Shown here piece after piece: positions 9,533 to 19,599 of a stretch of DNA of 64,000 nucleotides (position 1 is its first letter; the number at the start of each line of letters is the position of its first letter). The translations under genes and the position numbers were made by a program. Origin of the DNA: Flavobacterium sp. Lineage in GTDB: Bacteria > Bacteroidota > Bacteroidia > Flavobacteriales > Flavobacteriaceae. The stretch covers positions 1 to 64,000 of the forward strand of contig JASLED010000070.1 in the NCBI GenBank assembly GCA_030151255.1, in the 5' to 3' direction. The notes under the pieces are model-generated. The model was not told the origin of the DNA and searched no databases. It saw only the letters and a list, made by a program, of their open reading frames with translations.

Positions 9533-9559
9533 TCTTAAAAAATTGACTAGTTAGTTAAA

Positions 9560-9567
9560 CAAATCTA
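9560..9567 (-). promoter_or_regulatory. Candidate -7 box of the first susC
   Basis: TAGATTTG on the minus strand fits TAnnTTTG exactly and lies 27 bases upstream of the ATG. The -33 region has only a weak T-rich match, so the promoter might depend on an activator. Confidence 0.4.
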
Positions 9568-9713
9568 AACATTTTTATTTAAAACAGCTAAAAGAATATT
9601 GTTTATTTGTTTTATCAAACACATATTTAATTAATATTTTTTACACTATTGATAGAATTACTGCTAAATTTAAAAGAATATATCACATTTACACTGACTA
9701 AGGCTATTGCAGT

Positions 9714-9759
9714 TAAAATAAACTTAAATAAATTCATTAATTTATTTAAGTTTATTTTA
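9714..9759. repeat. Perfect 21-bp inverted repeat with a 4-base loop
   Basis: The arm 9714-9734 is the exact reverse complement of 9739-9759, with CATT between them. The stem is nearly all A/T with a single C-G pair on each side, so it is a weak RNA hairpin but a strong DNA palindrome. It lies about 150 bases upstream of the candidate promoter of the first susC. It has no T tail typical of a terminator. It could be a binding site for a dimeric regulator or a relic of a mobile element. Confidence 0.85.
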
Positions 9760-10146
9760 TAACAATCTCTCCTAAATTAAGATAATTCAAACAAAAATAG
9801 AATTCTTTAATTATACGCAATATCATTAAGTTAAATCACAAAATACTATAACTAAAAAAGCGTTATAATAAGCTTTAGAAAGGGTGAATAGTAACGGTCT
9901 TATTTTAGACATATTCACCTAAAACACTTGATGTTATCCTCATCCATTTTTCTGTTTTTTTATCTAATTATCTTCTGCAAAAAAACAACTACATAAAAAC
10001 GGTTTAAAGAACTCTTTTATCTCCTTTCTAAGAATAATAGATAGCATAACATTTAAAACACCGAAAACTGAGTAAATAAAATAGAAAGTAAATCATAATC
10101 CTTGTTTAATGATTGAGGTAAATATTAAAGCTATATGTATAAAAAT

Positions 10147-10180
10147 AAAAAAAGGATATCCTGCAGGATATCCTTTTTTG
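10147..10180 (-). terminator. Terminator of the second susCD operon
   Basis: A palindromic stem, AAAGGATATC paired with GATATCCTTT around CTGCAG (10151-10176), is flanked by A and T runs. It is about 25 bases beyond the susD stop. Confidence 0.75.
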
Positions 10181-10204
10181 TAAGTGCTACTATAAATGAG
10201 TTTC

Positions 10205-11749
10205 TTATTTTAATTCAGAATTAAAATCAGTTTCTCTAGATGGTGTTTTCCATGTCCAATTATGACTTGCATTTGCAGGAATTTTAATTGCTAAAGTAGC
10301 AGGATAATTTCCTCCATCTGCTCCAGATTTTCTGTCGATGTCTAAGTTCCAACGTTTCATATCAAACCAGTCGAAACCTTCACCCCATAATTCTAAACCA
10401 CGGTATTTTCTAATTTCTTCAAACACTTCATTACCAGCTAATGCTGCGTTAGAATAATTTGTATCTCTTTTACCGTTTAATTCAGTTAATGTTGCTTTTG
10501 CTTCCGTTTCTTTTCCTAAGAAATATTGAGACTCTGCTTCAATTAGATACATTTCTGCAGAACGGAAGTGGTTTGTATGTCCAACACCTGGCTGTCCGTT
10601 AGCTTTAACTTTAAATTGCATATAAGCCGCAACTCTTGCATCTTTATTTAAATCTGGATATTTTGCTCTTGCATCAGTATCCATTCTAACATCTTCTTCA
10701 TCAGCATTTATGAAACCTGTATTTAACTCGTAAGTACCTGCATAAGGAGCTGGATCTAAGAATAATTGTTTACGAATATCAGTATTTGGCAATTTATCAA
10801 ACAATTCTTTACTGATACGTTTTGGTGTATTACGCACCGCACCTGCAGAAGAATTATAAGCAATGTACGCTTGATAAGAATAGAAATACAATGTTTCGTC
10901 TGGTGCTCCAAAGCTACTCCAAATCCACTCTCCATTAGGATTTGCAAAACCTTCTTGATATTCTTTATTAGACATCAATGGATGATTAGCTCTTGCTAAT
11001 TTAGCTTGTTGCTCTGCAGTAGCATAATCTTTACGAGCTAATGCTGCTCTTGCATAAGTAGCATGTACTACACTTGCATCAACTTCGTGGTTTTTAGCTC
11101 TTGTTAATTTACTATCAGCAAATAATTTAATTGCTTGCTCAGCATCTTGATAAATAGCATCATATACTTCTTTTAAAGAAGCTAATGGCATATCTTTAGG
11201 ATCTTTCATTGATCTTCTCAACACTAAACATTTTTGAGCTCCTTCGTTGCTATCTTGCCAACGGTATCCGTATAACTGAGCTAGCATTGTATAAGAGTAA
11301 GCTCTAAATCCTAAAGCTTGTGCTTTTAGTTGCATTTTTTTAGTTGCAGGTCCTTCAACATTATCCACCTGATCAATAATAGCATTTGCATTAGTAATGA
11401 TCATATAATAATAATGCCAAGGGTAATAATCGTAAACCGAGTTTACGTTATCAAAATATTGTCCATTGATGATTGGGCTCCATCCTGATAAATCTACACG
11501 GAAGTTATTTCCTGCATACTCACCGTAATACATTTTAATAGTTCCCTCTCCATTAAATCCTTGAGAAATATGTTGAGTAACCATTATTTTTGCTAATCCG
11601 TTTACTGCCATCTCTACAGTTTCTGTAGTTTTGAAAACAGTTTCAGGAGAAGTCTCACTTGTTGGATAAGTATCCAAGTAGTCTTTACTACAAGAAGCTA
11701 ATGAAAGCATTCCTGCAAAAGCTATATATTTTATATACTTAATTCTCAT
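10205..11749 (-). CDS. SusD/RagB-family nutrient-binding lipoprotein (pair 2)
   Basis: This 514-residue lipoprotein has lipid-anchor Cys20 in L-A-S-C-S-K-D-Y-L-D. SusD landmarks are present: W-H-Y-Y-Y-M-I-I-T-N-A-N-A-I-I-D-Q near the front, A-Q-A-L-G-F-R-A-Y-S-Y-T-M-L-A-Q-L-Y-G in the TPR-like region, and Y-R-G-L-E-L-W-G-E-G-F-D-W-F-D-M-K-R close to the end. It acts at the cell surface with the SusC encoded 12 bases upstream. It shares only general family similarity with the first SusD, so the two pairs probably bind different substrates. No degradative enzyme is encoded nearby. Confidence 0.93.
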   Translation of the reverse strand: MRIKYIKYIAFAGMLSLASCSKDYLDTYPTSETSPETVFKTTETVEMAVNGLAKIMVTQHISQGFNGEGTIKMYYGEYAGNNFRVDLSGWSPIINGQYFDNVNSVYDYYPWHYYYMIITNANAIIDQVDNVEGPATKKMQLKAQALGFRAYSYTMLAQLYGYRWQDSNEGAQKCLVLRRSMKDPKDMPLASLKEVYDAIYQDAEQAIKLFADSKLTRAKNHEVDASVVHATYARAALARKDYATAEQQAKLARANHPLMSNKEYQEGFANPNGEWIWSSFGAPDETLYFYSYQAYIAYNSSAGAVRNTPKRISKELFDKLPNTDIRKQLFLDPAPYAGTYELNTGFINADEEDVRMDTDARAKYPDLNKDARVAAYMQFKVKANGQPGVGHTNHFRSAEMYLIEAESQYFLGKETEAKATLTELNGKRDTNYSNAALAGNEVFEEIRKYRGLELWGEGFDWFDMKRWNLDIDRKSGADGGNYPATLAIKIPANASHNWTWKTPSRETDFNSELK

Positions 11750-11761
11750 GTTTTCTATTGA

Positions 11762-14700
11762 TTAAAATGAAACATTAACACCGAATGTAAACGTTCTTGG
11801 CGTTAACCAAGTGTTGTATAACACACCGTTGTAAGTTTGTTGTGGATTCATTCCGTCCATTTTTGTAAACGTAGCTAAGTTTTCAACTGTAGCAGTGAAA
11901 CGCATACCTCTTAATCCGATTTTACTCATAGTTTCTTTAGGCATGTCGTACGCAAGACTAATGTTTTTAACTACTAAGTAAGAAGCATCTTGTAACCATC
12001 TTGTTGAAAGACTAGCTGATGTATAAGTATTTCTACCATAATCAATTACTGGAGTTCCATTAGCATCAATACGGTTTACTGAACCTTCAGTCATTCCTTC
12101 AGGAATACCATCCCAAGCTCCTAATATATCTTTATGAATTGCACCTGGATTTGAGTTTACACTCATTAAGCTTTCATAACTTGTATCGTATACTTTACCA
12201 CCAATGCTGTAAGTAAACAATGCAGATAATGAGAAGTTTTTATATGATAATGCTGTTGAAAAACTACCGTTCATTTTTGGAATTGCAGATCCAGAAAGTG
12301 CTTTTCTAGCGTAAGTATTATATGTAGTATAATATTCATCACCAATTTTCACTAAATAGTTACTATCTACTTTTGCTTTACCATTTGCTCCGTCAATGCT
12401 GTATTTATCTGTATCGATTTCAAATAATGAGTTACCAGTCATTTGATCTACCCCAACATATTGATACAAATAGAAATCATAGATACTTCCACCTTCTGTT
12501 ACTTTGTGGTAAGATGAAGTAAGGATACCATCTTTTCTATTTTCTTCTGCTAAAGAAACCACTTTGTTTTTCAACCAAGTTGCATTTGCACCAACATTCC
12601 AAGTCCAACCACCTTTTTTAATCACATCTACATCTACAGTTACCTCAAGACCTCTGTTTGAAATACTACCAACGTTAGATAAAATTTTTGAAGCTCCAAC
12701 TGTTGGATCTGTAGAACCATTTGATAATGGCAAGTTTAAATCTACCAATAAGTTTTGAGAACGTTTGTCAAAATATTCAACTGATAAATTAACTCTGTTA
12801 AATAATCTTGTATCAACACCAAAGTTTATAGATGATGATGTTTCCCATTTAAGATCATCATTTCCATTTTGAGATTTATATAAAGCAGAAGCTCCACCAT
12901 TTTTCTCAATTGAATATAAGCTTTGATATGCATAGAAGCTAGCTCCCATATCATTACCTACTTCACCGTAAGAAGCTCTAAGTTTTAAATAATTAATTTC
13001 ATCAACATTGAAGAAATCTTCATTACTTACAATCCAGCTACCTCCAACAGACCAGAAATTACCCCATCTGTTATCTTTACTAAATTTAGAAGAACCATCT
13101 CTTCTGAAAGATGCTTCAGCGAAGTATTTATTTGCGTAGTTATATTTAGCTCTTGATAAATAACCTTCTGTACGGTAAATATTTTTATAATCGTAAAGAC
13201 TTGTAATATCATTAAAATTGATAAAGTCTACTTTACCAGGAAATGTTTGATTTGTTTTAATAGCATATAAGTAAGTATACTCTGTGCTATAATTCTCATG
13301 TCCTGCTAATGCTTCAACATTATGCAAACCGAAAGATTTATTCCAGCTTAATAATTGTTGTCCTGTATACGTTTTGTAACTATAATTATTACGTCTTCCA
13401 CGTCCGTTAGTACCAGATCCATCTCCGATAATAGCGTTTTCATATCTGCGCTCTTCTGTGTTACGCGTATTTAAATCTCCACGTAGAGAGAAAGTAAAGT
13501 CTTTCAAGAATTTGATATCAGCAAATACTTGACCACTCATTGTATTTCTAATAGTTTGAGTTGTGTTTAAATCATTTTCCCAAACAACGTGTCTTCCTTG
13601 ATATTGAGCTCTAGTTTTATCTCCTCTATCATAAATCAAGTTTCCATCTTCGTCATAAATATATGCTCCAGTAGCTGAATCATGTAAATGTACAGGATAT
13701 ATTGGCGCCATATTTCTTGCAAACATAAATGGGTTTACATAAGAATTACTATCATCTCTTGACGCAGTAATACCATGCGCATCTTGGTGAGATCCAGAAA
13801 GATTTGCTCCAACTTTCAACCACTCGTTTACTTGATAATCAGCATTTACACGTGCAGTAATACGTTTTAAATCAGAATTTTTGATATAACTTTCGTTATT
13901 TAAAAGTCCAGCAGAGAAGAAAGCTCCTCCTTTATCATTTGCTACACGTCCACTCATGTTAATATCTTGGAATAAACCTGTTCTTTCAATAGGTTTGTAC
14001 CAATCTAAATCTCCACGGTAACCGTCTAAAATATGAGCATTTCCTTTTAATTTACCATTTTCAAATAATTCATTAGCTGGTAAATTATAAATGTTAAGCT
14101 TTAAAATTTCATTAACCATATTAGCATTTGCAAGTGCATTTGCTTGTTCTAATGTTTTGTTACCTGTAGATACTTGATTATTTCTATAACCAGTCCACAT
14201 TGTATTCATAAAATCATCAGCACCTAAACGATCGTAGTCTTTTGTACCTCTAGTAAACACACCTTGTTTTACATCTAAGTTAAAAGATCCCGATCCTTTA
14301 CCTCCTTTTTTAGTAGTAATTAAAATTACACCGTTAGAAGCTCTGTTTCCATATAATGTAGAAGAAGAAGCATCTTTTAATACCGACATACTTTCGATAT
14401 CTGCTGGATTGATATCTGTAATACTTCCTCCGTAAGGAACACCATCAACTACATATAAAGGTGCGTTTGGATCTACACCATTAGTAACTGGTCTTAATGA
14501 AGTAAAACCACGAATTCTAACTTGAGGTTCAGCTCCAGGTTGTCCTGAAGTATTATTTACCTGTACACCAGACGCAGCACCCTCCAAAGCACCAATAGCA
14601 TTTGTTGCAGGACGCTTTTGAATGTCAGCATTATTTACAACTGCCATAGCACCCGTAACAGATTCTTTTGTTGCTGTACCATATGCTACAACCACAACCT

Positions 14701-15007
14701 CATCTAATATGCTGTCTTCAGCTTTCATTGATACATTAAATGTATCTGCTGTTGCAACTTTATATTCAACAGGTTTTAAACCGATGAATGAAAAAACAAC
14801 AACTTCTCCTTGTTTCGCTTTGATCGAGTAATTCCCGTCCAAATCAGTTTGAGTTCCTAATGTTGTACCTTTGATAACAACAGAAACCCCTGGTAAAGGC
14901 AAACCATCCTCTGAAACAACTCCTTTAAGAGTTTTTTCTTGAGCAAATGATAGCTGCACTAATAGCGTCATGAATAACGCAAGTGTCCATCTTAACTTTG
15001 ATCTCAT
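11762..15007 (-). CDS. SusC/RagA-family TonB-dependent outer-membrane transporter (pair 2)
   Basis: This 1081-residue protein has a Sec signal ending in L-S-F-A-Q. A carboxypeptidase-regulatory-like domain (P-L-P-G-V-S-V-V-I-K-G-T) leads to a TonB-box-like D-E-V-V-V-V-A-Y-G, a plug (V-R-I-R-G-F-T-S-L, L-Y-V-V-D-G-V-P-Y-G-G) and a large barrel. Its first 130 residues align closely with the other SusC in the window, sharing blocks such as A-Q-E-K-T-L and G-T-A-T-K-E-S. It works with the following SusD as a gated import complex. It faces away from rnhB across a 642-base gap, and a TATGTTTG box is at 15034-15041. Confidence 0.95.
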   Translation of the reverse strand: MRSKLRWTLALFMTLLVQLSFAQEKTLKGVVSEDGLPLPGVSVVIKGTTLGTQTDLDGNYSIKAKQGEVVVFSFIGLKPVEYKVATADTFNVSMKAEDSILDEVVVVAYGTATKESVTGAMAVVNNADIQKRPATNAIGALEGAASGVQVNNTSGQPGAEPQVRIRGFTSLRPVTNGVDPNAPLYVVDGVPYGGSITDINPADIESMSVLKDASSSTLYGNRASNGVILITTKKGGKGSGSFNLDVKQGVFTRGTKDYDRLGADDFMNTMWTGYRNNQVSTGNKTLEQANALANANMVNEILKLNIYNLPANELFENGKLKGNAHILDGYRGDLDWYKPIERTGLFQDINMSGRVANDKGGAFFSAGLLNNESYIKNSDLKRITARVNADYQVNEWLKVGANLSGSHQDAHGITASRDDSNSYVNPFMFARNMAPIYPVHLHDSATGAYIYDEDGNLIYDRGDKTRAQYQGRHVVWENDLNTTQTIRNTMSGQVFADIKFLKDFTFSLRGDLNTRNTEERRYENAIIGDGSGTNGRGRRNNYSYKTYTGQQLLSWNKSFGLHNVEALAGHENYSTEYTYLYAIKTNQTFPGKVDFINFNDITSLYDYKNIYRTEGYLSRAKYNYANKYFAEASFRRDGSSKFSKDNRWGNFWSVGGSWIVSNEDFFNVDEINYLKLRASYGEVGNDMGASFYAYQSLYSIEKNGGASALYKSQNGNDDLKWETSSSINFGVDTRLFNRVNLSVEYFDKRSQNLLVDLNLPLSNGSTDPTVGASKILSNVGSISNRGLEVTVDVDVIKKGGWTWNVGANATWLKNKVVSLAEENRKDGILTSSYHKVTEGGSIYDFYLYQYVGVDQMTGNSLFEIDTDKYSIDGANGKAKVDSNYLVKIGDEYYTTYNTYARKALSGSAIPKMNGSFSTALSYKNFSLSALFTYSIGGKVYDTSYESLMSVNSNPGAIHKDILGAWDGIPEGMTEGSVNRIDANGTPVIDYGRNTYTSASLSTRWLQDASYLVVKNISLAYDMPKETMSKIGLRGMRFTATVENLATFTKMDGMNPQQTYNGVLYNTWLTPRTFTFGVNVSF

Positions 15008-15033
15008 TATTTAAATTGAATTAGTTAGTCCAC

Positions 15034-15041
15034 AAACATAA
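15034..15041 (-). promoter_or_regulatory. Candidate -7 box of the second susC
   Basis: TATGTTTG on the minus strand fits TAnnTTTG and lies 26 bases before the susC ATG, the same distance as in the first pair. No TTG stands at the expected -33 spacing. Confidence 0.45.
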
Positions 15042-15597
15042 AAAACTAAAAAAAGCTATACTTAGCATTCTTAACAATTAACTAACATCACCAAATTCAA
15101 TTAACAATAACAACTTTCAAAAACATAAAAAAGAACAAACAAATACATTTAATTAAATAATTTAACCTTATTTAGTAATAATAACTTCATAATAAAATTA
15201 TTAAAAACCTAAATAAATGTTTTAGCACAAATTTTATTTAACAGAGAAAAAGACATTTAAAGCTAGAATAATTCTAAATAAAGAAATCGAACGTCAATTA
15301 AACGAAAACACACAATAAAAGTTATTTTGTTTGTTACTTTAACAAGCTATTAAATATTTATTCTTCAAAGTGTAAAATCATAAAAATACAACTTACTATA
15401 ACGATATCAATAACTTAACAGAAAAAAATGTTGAAAAAATAAAATAAAAGCATTTTTTTGAAGCTATATTTTACCATTTTATTAATAAAAGATCATTTCA
15501 GGCTTTAAAATTTAATATTTGATAAAAATAGGCTCAAACATTTCTTTTTCTAAATTATCTCTCGTACAAAACACAGCCCAAAATCAACATTCATTTA

Positions 15598-15628
15598 TTG
15601 TTATTGGTTTCTAACGACAGTATATTTG
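15598..15628 (+). promoter_or_regulatory. Promoter of rnhB
   Basis: TTG at 15598-15600, a 20-base spacer and TATATTTG at 15621-15628 form a full Bacteroidota promoter, 21 bases before the rnhB ATG. Confidence 0.7.
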
Positions 15629-15649
15629 CATAGAATTAAAAGATAATAT

Positions 15650-16249
15650 ATGTTATTACATCATTATTCAGATGCTTTATTTGAAGCGGGTACAGATGAA
15701 GCTGGACGTGGCTGTATTGCAGGTCCAGTTACTGCTGCTGCTGTAATTTTACCGCAAGATTTTACCAATAGTATATTAAACGATTCAAAGCAGTTATCAG
15801 AAAAAAAGCGTTTGTTGCTAAAAGACATTATTAAGGAGCAAGCTATCAGCTACGCAGTTACTCATCTTGATGAGAAAGTAATTGAAGAATTAAATATTTT
15901 GCATGCAGCAATAAAAGCCATGCAACAAAGCGTGAATAAACTTTCTCCTTTTCCGGAATTCTTACTAGTTGATGGAAATAAATTTACAGAAATACCTAAT
16001 TTACCTCATCAATGTATTGTGAAAGGAGATGCTAAATACATGAGTTTAGCAGCAGCATCTATATTGGCAAAAACGGCAAGAGATGAATTTATGGATCAAA
16101 TACACGAGGAATTTCCGATGTATAATTGGAAAAAAAATAAAGGATATCCTACAAAAGAACATCGAGAGGCTATTTTCAAACACGGACCTTGTAAATACCA
16201 TCGCCTTTCGTTTAAATTATTACCAGATCAATTATCTTTAGAATTTTAA
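15650..16249 (+). CDS. rnhB: Ribonuclease HII
   Basis: This 199-residue enzyme cleaves the RNA strand of RNA-DNA hybrids and removes single ribonucleotides from DNA. The family motif D-E-A-G-R-G carries the first two catalytic acids (Asp16, Glu17). The other two acids fit Asp108 in L-L-V-D-G-N and Asp145 in A-K-T-A-R-D-E. Length is normal for the family, and the C-terminal G-Y-P-T-K-E-H and H-R-L-S-F motifs are intact. It is a single-gene unit with its own promoter and shares a bidirectional terminator with hemL. Confidence 0.96.
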   Translation: MLLHHYSDALFEAGTDEAGRGCIAGPVTAAAVILPQDFTNSILNDSKQLSEKKRLLLKDIIKEQAISYAVTHLDEKVIEELNILHAAIKAMQQSVNKLSPFPEFLLVDGNKFTEIPNLPHQCIVKGDAKYMSLAAASILAKTARDEFMDQIHEEFPMYNWKKNKGYPTKEHREAIFKHGPCKYHRLSFKLLPDQLSLEF

Positions 16250-16251
16250 AT

Positions 16252-16289
16252 AAAAAAAACGACCTCATTGTACAGAGGTCGTTTTTTTT
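16252..16289. terminator. Bidirectional terminator between rnhB and hemL
   Basis: ACGACCTC (16259-16266) pairs with GAGGTCGT (16275-16282). An A run precedes the stem and a T run follows it, so both convergent genes can use it. Confidence 0.8.
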
Positions 16290-16291
16290 AT

Positions 16292-17578
16292 TTAAAATGT
16301 ACTTACAACTTTTTCAATTGCTTTAATTGTAAAATCTAAATCATCATACGTCAATGCATCTGTAATAAACCAAGTTTCGTATGAAGATGGTGCAATGTAA
16401 ACTCCTTCTGCAATCAATCCATGAAAGAATTTTTTAAATTTATCATTATTTCCGTAACCAGCTGTATCAAAATCAACAATTTCTCTTTCGTCAAAAAATA
16501 CAGAAATCATCGAACCAACTCTATTAATTGTATAAGATACGTTCAATCGATTTAAAACCTCATGCATTCCATTTTCTAAATAAGCTGTTTTTGCTTCTAA
16601 ACGATCAAAAAGCGCTTTGTCTTTATCAATTTCTTGCAACATTGTTAATCCTGCGGCCATTGCCAACGGATTACCCGATAAAGTTCCTGCTTGATACACT
16701 GGACCAAGTGGAGCTAAAAAGTTCATAATTTCTTCTTTTCCGGCAAAAGCTCCAACTGGTAAGCCACCTCCAATTACTTTTCCGAAAGTAACTAAATCTG
16801 CTTTAATACCAAATAATTCTTGTGCGCCTCCACGAGCCAATCTAAATCCAGTCATCACTTCATCAAATATCAATAAAGTTCCAAATTCATCACACAAATT
16901 TCGCAATTCTTGTAAAAAACCTTCTTTTGGAGGAACACATCCCATATTACCTGCAACTGGTTCTATAATAACAGCCGCAATTTCTGAAGGATTAGCTGCA
17001 AATATTGAACGTACATTTTCAATATCATTATAAGTAGCTAATAAAGTATCTTTTGCTGTTCCTTCTGTAACTCCAGGGCTATTGGGCGAACCAAATGTAA
17101 CAGCTCCACTGCCTGCCTGAATTAAAAACGAATCTGAATGTCCATGATAACATCCTTTGAATTTTATAATCTTATCACGAGAAGTAAATCCTCTTGCTAA
17201 GCGAACGGCACTCATACAAGCTTCTGTACCTGAATTTACAAATCTAATTTTATCAATATTTGGAACCATAGAAACAGCCAACTCAGCTATTTTAGTTTCT
17301 ATTTCTGTTGGCATACCAAAAGAAGTACCTAATTTTGCTTTCTCAATTACTGCATCAACAACAGGTTGGAAGGCATGTCCTAAAATCATTGGTCCCCAAG
17401 AATTGATATAATCAACCAAACGATTTCCATCTTCATCATACAAATAAGCTCCTTTTGCTGATTTTACAAAAATAGGAGTTCCGCCTACAGATTTAAACGC
17501 TCTCACTGGTGAATTAACTCCTCCAGGTATCACTTTTTCCGCCTCTGAAAAAAGTTGACTACTTCTTTGATATAACAT
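16292..17578 (-). CDS. hemL: Glutamate-1-semialdehyde 2,1-aminomutase
   Basis: This 428-residue PLP enzyme converts glutamate-1-semialdehyde to 5-aminolevulinate in the C5 route to tetrapyrroles. The PLP-binding lysine is Lys267 in [13 protein letters not shown], and the cofactor-holding acid region F-D-E-V-M-T-G-F-R is at 238-246. The N-terminal [11 protein letters not shown] block is diagnostic of GSA aminomutases rather than other class III transaminases. It is the last gene of a three-gene minus-strand run and starts 2 bases after the stop of the glucosaminidase gene, so translational coupling is likely. Confidence 0.96.
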   Translation of the reverse strand: MLYQRSSQLFSEAEKVIPGGVNSPVRAFKSVGGTPIFVKSAKGAYLYDEDGNRLVDYINSWGPMILGHAFQPVVDAVIEKAKLGTSFGMPTEIETKIAELAVSMVPNIDKIRFVNSGTEACMSAVRLARGFTSRDKIIKFKGCYHGHSDSFLIQAGSGAVTFGSPNSPGVTEGTAKDTLLATYNDIENVRSIFAANPSEIAAVIIEPVAGNMGCVPPKEGFLQELRNLCDEFGTLLIFDEVMTGFRLARGGAQELFGIKADLVTFGKVIGGGLPVGAFAGKEEIMNFLAPLGPVYQAGTLSGNPLAMAAGLTMLQEIDKDKALFDRLEAKTAYLENGMHEVLNRLNVSYTINRVGSMISVFFDEREIVDFDTAGYGNNDKFKKFFHGLIAEGVYIAPSSYETWFITDALTYDDLDFTIKAIEKVVSTF

Positions 17579-17580
17579 AA

Positions 17581-18483
17581 TTATTGTACTTTTAATTTTT
17601 GACCAATAGCCAATGCATTATCTTTTAAATTATTTTTCTGTTGCAACAATGCAACAGTTGTATTGTATTTTTTTGCAATAGAATAAAGTGTATCTCCTTT
17701 TTGAACAATATGAGTAGAAAGATTGGTTGTATTTACCGCTAGGTTTGTTTCAATATTTTCTAAACTTGATTTTCTAGCACGTGCTTTTGTTCCTAAAACC
17801 TCTCTGTCGTACTGATCCAAATTATAACGTTCTATTAAACTTATTAATTTATATGCATATTTAGGATCAGTTGCATAACCAGCTTTTCTAAGTCCGTGTG
17901 CCCAACCTTCGTAATCATCTTTATCTAATTTAAACAAATCGCTATATCTACTGCGAGTAACTAGAAAAAGTGAATGATCTCTGTAAGATTCCTCAGGCGC
18001 ATCATATTTTCTAAAACATTCATCTGGCGCATCATCAGTATGGCGAACGGATGGTCCCTCCCATTCTTTATGGCATTTTATACCGAAATGATTATTTGCA
18101 TTTCTACTCAAGGTTCCTTGTCCTGAGCCAGATTCCAAAACTCCTTGAGCTAATGTAATACTTGCAGGAATTCCGTGCTCGCGCATGTTTCCTTTTGCTA
18201 TTTCTTTATATTGAATTACATAATCCTGAATCATATCTTTGCTTACAGAAATATTAGATGTAGCTATTAAAGTTTCTGTAGCTTGGTTTGATTTTTCTCT
18301 TGCCTTTCGATCTTGTTCAGCCAATCTGCGTGTTTCTTCTGCTTTTCGTTGTTTTTCTCGATAAGCTTCTTTCGAAATCAATTCTTTATTTTTGACTTTC
18401 TTTCCCGTTAACCTCGGATTATTTTTTGCCCCGCAACTTACTAATGCGATTAAACAAAGCGCTAAAACTAATTTCTTACACAT
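17581..18483 (-). CDS. Glucosaminidase-domain lipoprotein with C-terminal LysM
   Basis: This 300-residue lipoprotein has an anchor at Cys17 (L-V-S-C-G). A Lys/Glu/Arg-rich, probably helical linker (residues 30-70) leads to a GH73-type glucosaminidase domain (about 85-230). Its likely catalytic acid is Glu117 in G-V-L-E-S-G-S-G, followed by N-H-F-G-I-K-C and the Y-R-D-H-S-L-F-L block. A single LysM motif (about 257-299, [14 protein letters not shown]) binds peptidoglycan. It should trim glycan strands in the periplasm. Its ATG lies inside the last codons of the upstream PLP enzyme gene (8-base overlap), so the two are translated together. Confidence 0.9.
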   Translation of the reverse strand: MCKKLVLALCLIALVSCGAKNNPRLTGKKVKNKELISKEAYREKQRKAEETRRLAEQDRKAREKSNQATETLIATSNISVSKDMIQDYVIQYKEIAKGNMREHGIPASITLAQGVLESGSGQGTLSRNANNHFGIKCHKEWEGPSVRHTDDAPDECFRKYDAPEESYRDHSLFLVTRSRYSDLFKLDKDDYEGWAHGLRKAGYATDPKYAYKLISLIERYNLDQYDREVLGTKARARKSSLENIETNLAVNTTNLSTHIVQKGDTLYSIAKKYNTTVALLQQKNNLKDNALAIGQKLKVQ

Positions 18484-19363
18484 TTTTTAACTTTATTGAA
18501 TTATTCCACCCTTGTAATCCTCCTGTATGAATGGCAAGAATTTTACTATTTGGTTCAAATTTTCCTTTTCTAATCTGATCAAAGATACCAAAAACTAGCT
18601 TTCCTGTATAAATTGGATCTAATTGAATTTTAGTATTGTTCTCAAAATCAATAATAAAACGCAATAATTCCTGATTATATTTTGCATAACCTCCAAAATG
18701 ATAATCCAAATTTAGAGTCCAATTTTCTTTTGTTGTATAGTTTTTAATATCGTTATATAAAAAATCTCCTTTCAAAGCAGGAAATCCTATCACTTTTTGA
18801 TGTGCTTTTGAACTGTTAATTATTCCTGCAATCGTGCCTCCTGTACCTACTGCACAACAGATATAATCAAATTCATCGTCAGAAGTTTTTAATATTTCTT
18901 CTGTTCCTCTTATTGCCAATTCATTTGTTCCTCCTTCTGGAACAAGATAAAAATTACCAAATTCTGCGTGCAATGATTCAAGGAATAATTGAGATGTTTT
19001 ATTTCTATAATCTGTTCGAGAAATAAACTTAAACTTCATTCCATCTTTTTCAGCTTTTAGCAAAGTAGGATTGTTGCTAAAACCATTTTTTAATTCGTCT
19101 CCGCGAATTATTCCTATTGTTTCAATATTATAAATTTTACCCGCCGCCGCCGTAGCTGCTATATGATTCGAAAATGCACCTCCGAAAGTTAAAATAGAAT
19201 CATAACCAAGAAGTAGAGCTTCTTTTATATTGTATTTTAGCTTTCTAAATTTATTACCTGAAACCTCCGGATGCAACAAATCTTCCCTTTTAATATAGAG
19301 CACAATTCCGTCGGGAAAAACAATTTCTATTTTTTCGTTATAAGTATGTTCCGTTTCAAACAT
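18476..19363 (-). CDS. PLP-dependent enzyme of the ACC deaminase / D-cysteine desulfhydrase family
   Basis: This 295-residue fold-type II PLP enzyme carries its Schiff-base lysine as Lys38 in S-G-N-K-F-R-K-L-K-Y. The preceding K-R-E-D-L-L motif and the S65-N66-H67 segment in G-G-A-F-S-N-H are typical of the family. A glycine loop for the PLP phosphate fits V-G-T-G-G-T near residue 175. Related enzymes deaminate 1-aminocyclopropane-1-carboxylate or split D-cysteine; sequence alone does not decide between them, and bacteroidotal members are commonly annotated with the broad name. It is the first gene of a run leading to the glucosaminidase and hemL. Confidence 0.85.
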   Translation of the reverse strand: MFETEHTYNEKIEIVFPDGIVLYIKREDLLHPEVSGNKFRKLKYNIKEALLLGYDSILTFGGAFSNHIAATAAAGKIYNIETIGIIRGDELKNGFSNNPTLLKAEKDGMKFKFISRTDYRNKTSQLFLESLHAEFGNFYLVPEGGTNELAIRGTEEILKTSDDEFDYICCAVGTGGTIAGIINSSKAHQKVIGFPALKGDFLYNDIKNYTTKENWTLNLDYHFGGYAKYNQELLRFIIDFENNTKIQLDPIYTGKLVFGIFDQIRKGKFEPNSKILAIHTGGLQGWNNSIKLKNV

Positions 19364-19599
19364 TTGCTTATTCTATTATAAATCAAAAACTTGTATTTTA
19401 AATAAGTCTATTACTTATTCACAGTAAAAATGTTAAAACTTCAATTTTAAAAATCTTAATGTTGAATAGTTTTTCGTAACTTACCTCAAATTTTAATACC
19501 ACTTTTTTTCAAACAAATGGAGATGCAAAACTAGCCAATAGTTTTTAGGTATTACTTAAAATATTTGTAAATAATTTTAATCAATAAAGCACTATAAAC

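Larger units (their letters stand above)
9533..10204. other. Intergenic gap between the two susCD operons
   Basis: These 672 bases are very AT-rich and I found no gene. They contain the candidate promoter of the first susC (9560-9567), a perfect 21-bp inverted repeat (9714-9759), and a weaker 8-bp inverted repeat with a 21-base loop (GGTGAATA 9883-9890, TATTCACC 9912-9919). The terminator of the second susD is at the far end (10147-10180). The unusually long leader region could hold regulatory sites for the first susC. Confidence 0.6.
15008..15649. other. Divergent intergenic region between the second susC and rnhB
   Basis: These 642 bases are extremely AT-rich with stop codons in every frame. 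I see only two promoters, one for susC (15034-15041, minus) and one for rnhB (15598-15628, plus), and no gene or RNA structure. Confidence 0.6.

Noticed and set aside
12564..12758. Short plus-strand frames within the susC genes (also at 14622-14831 and 13027-13212)
   Set aside because: Shadows of the SusC coding sequence with no start signal or family match.
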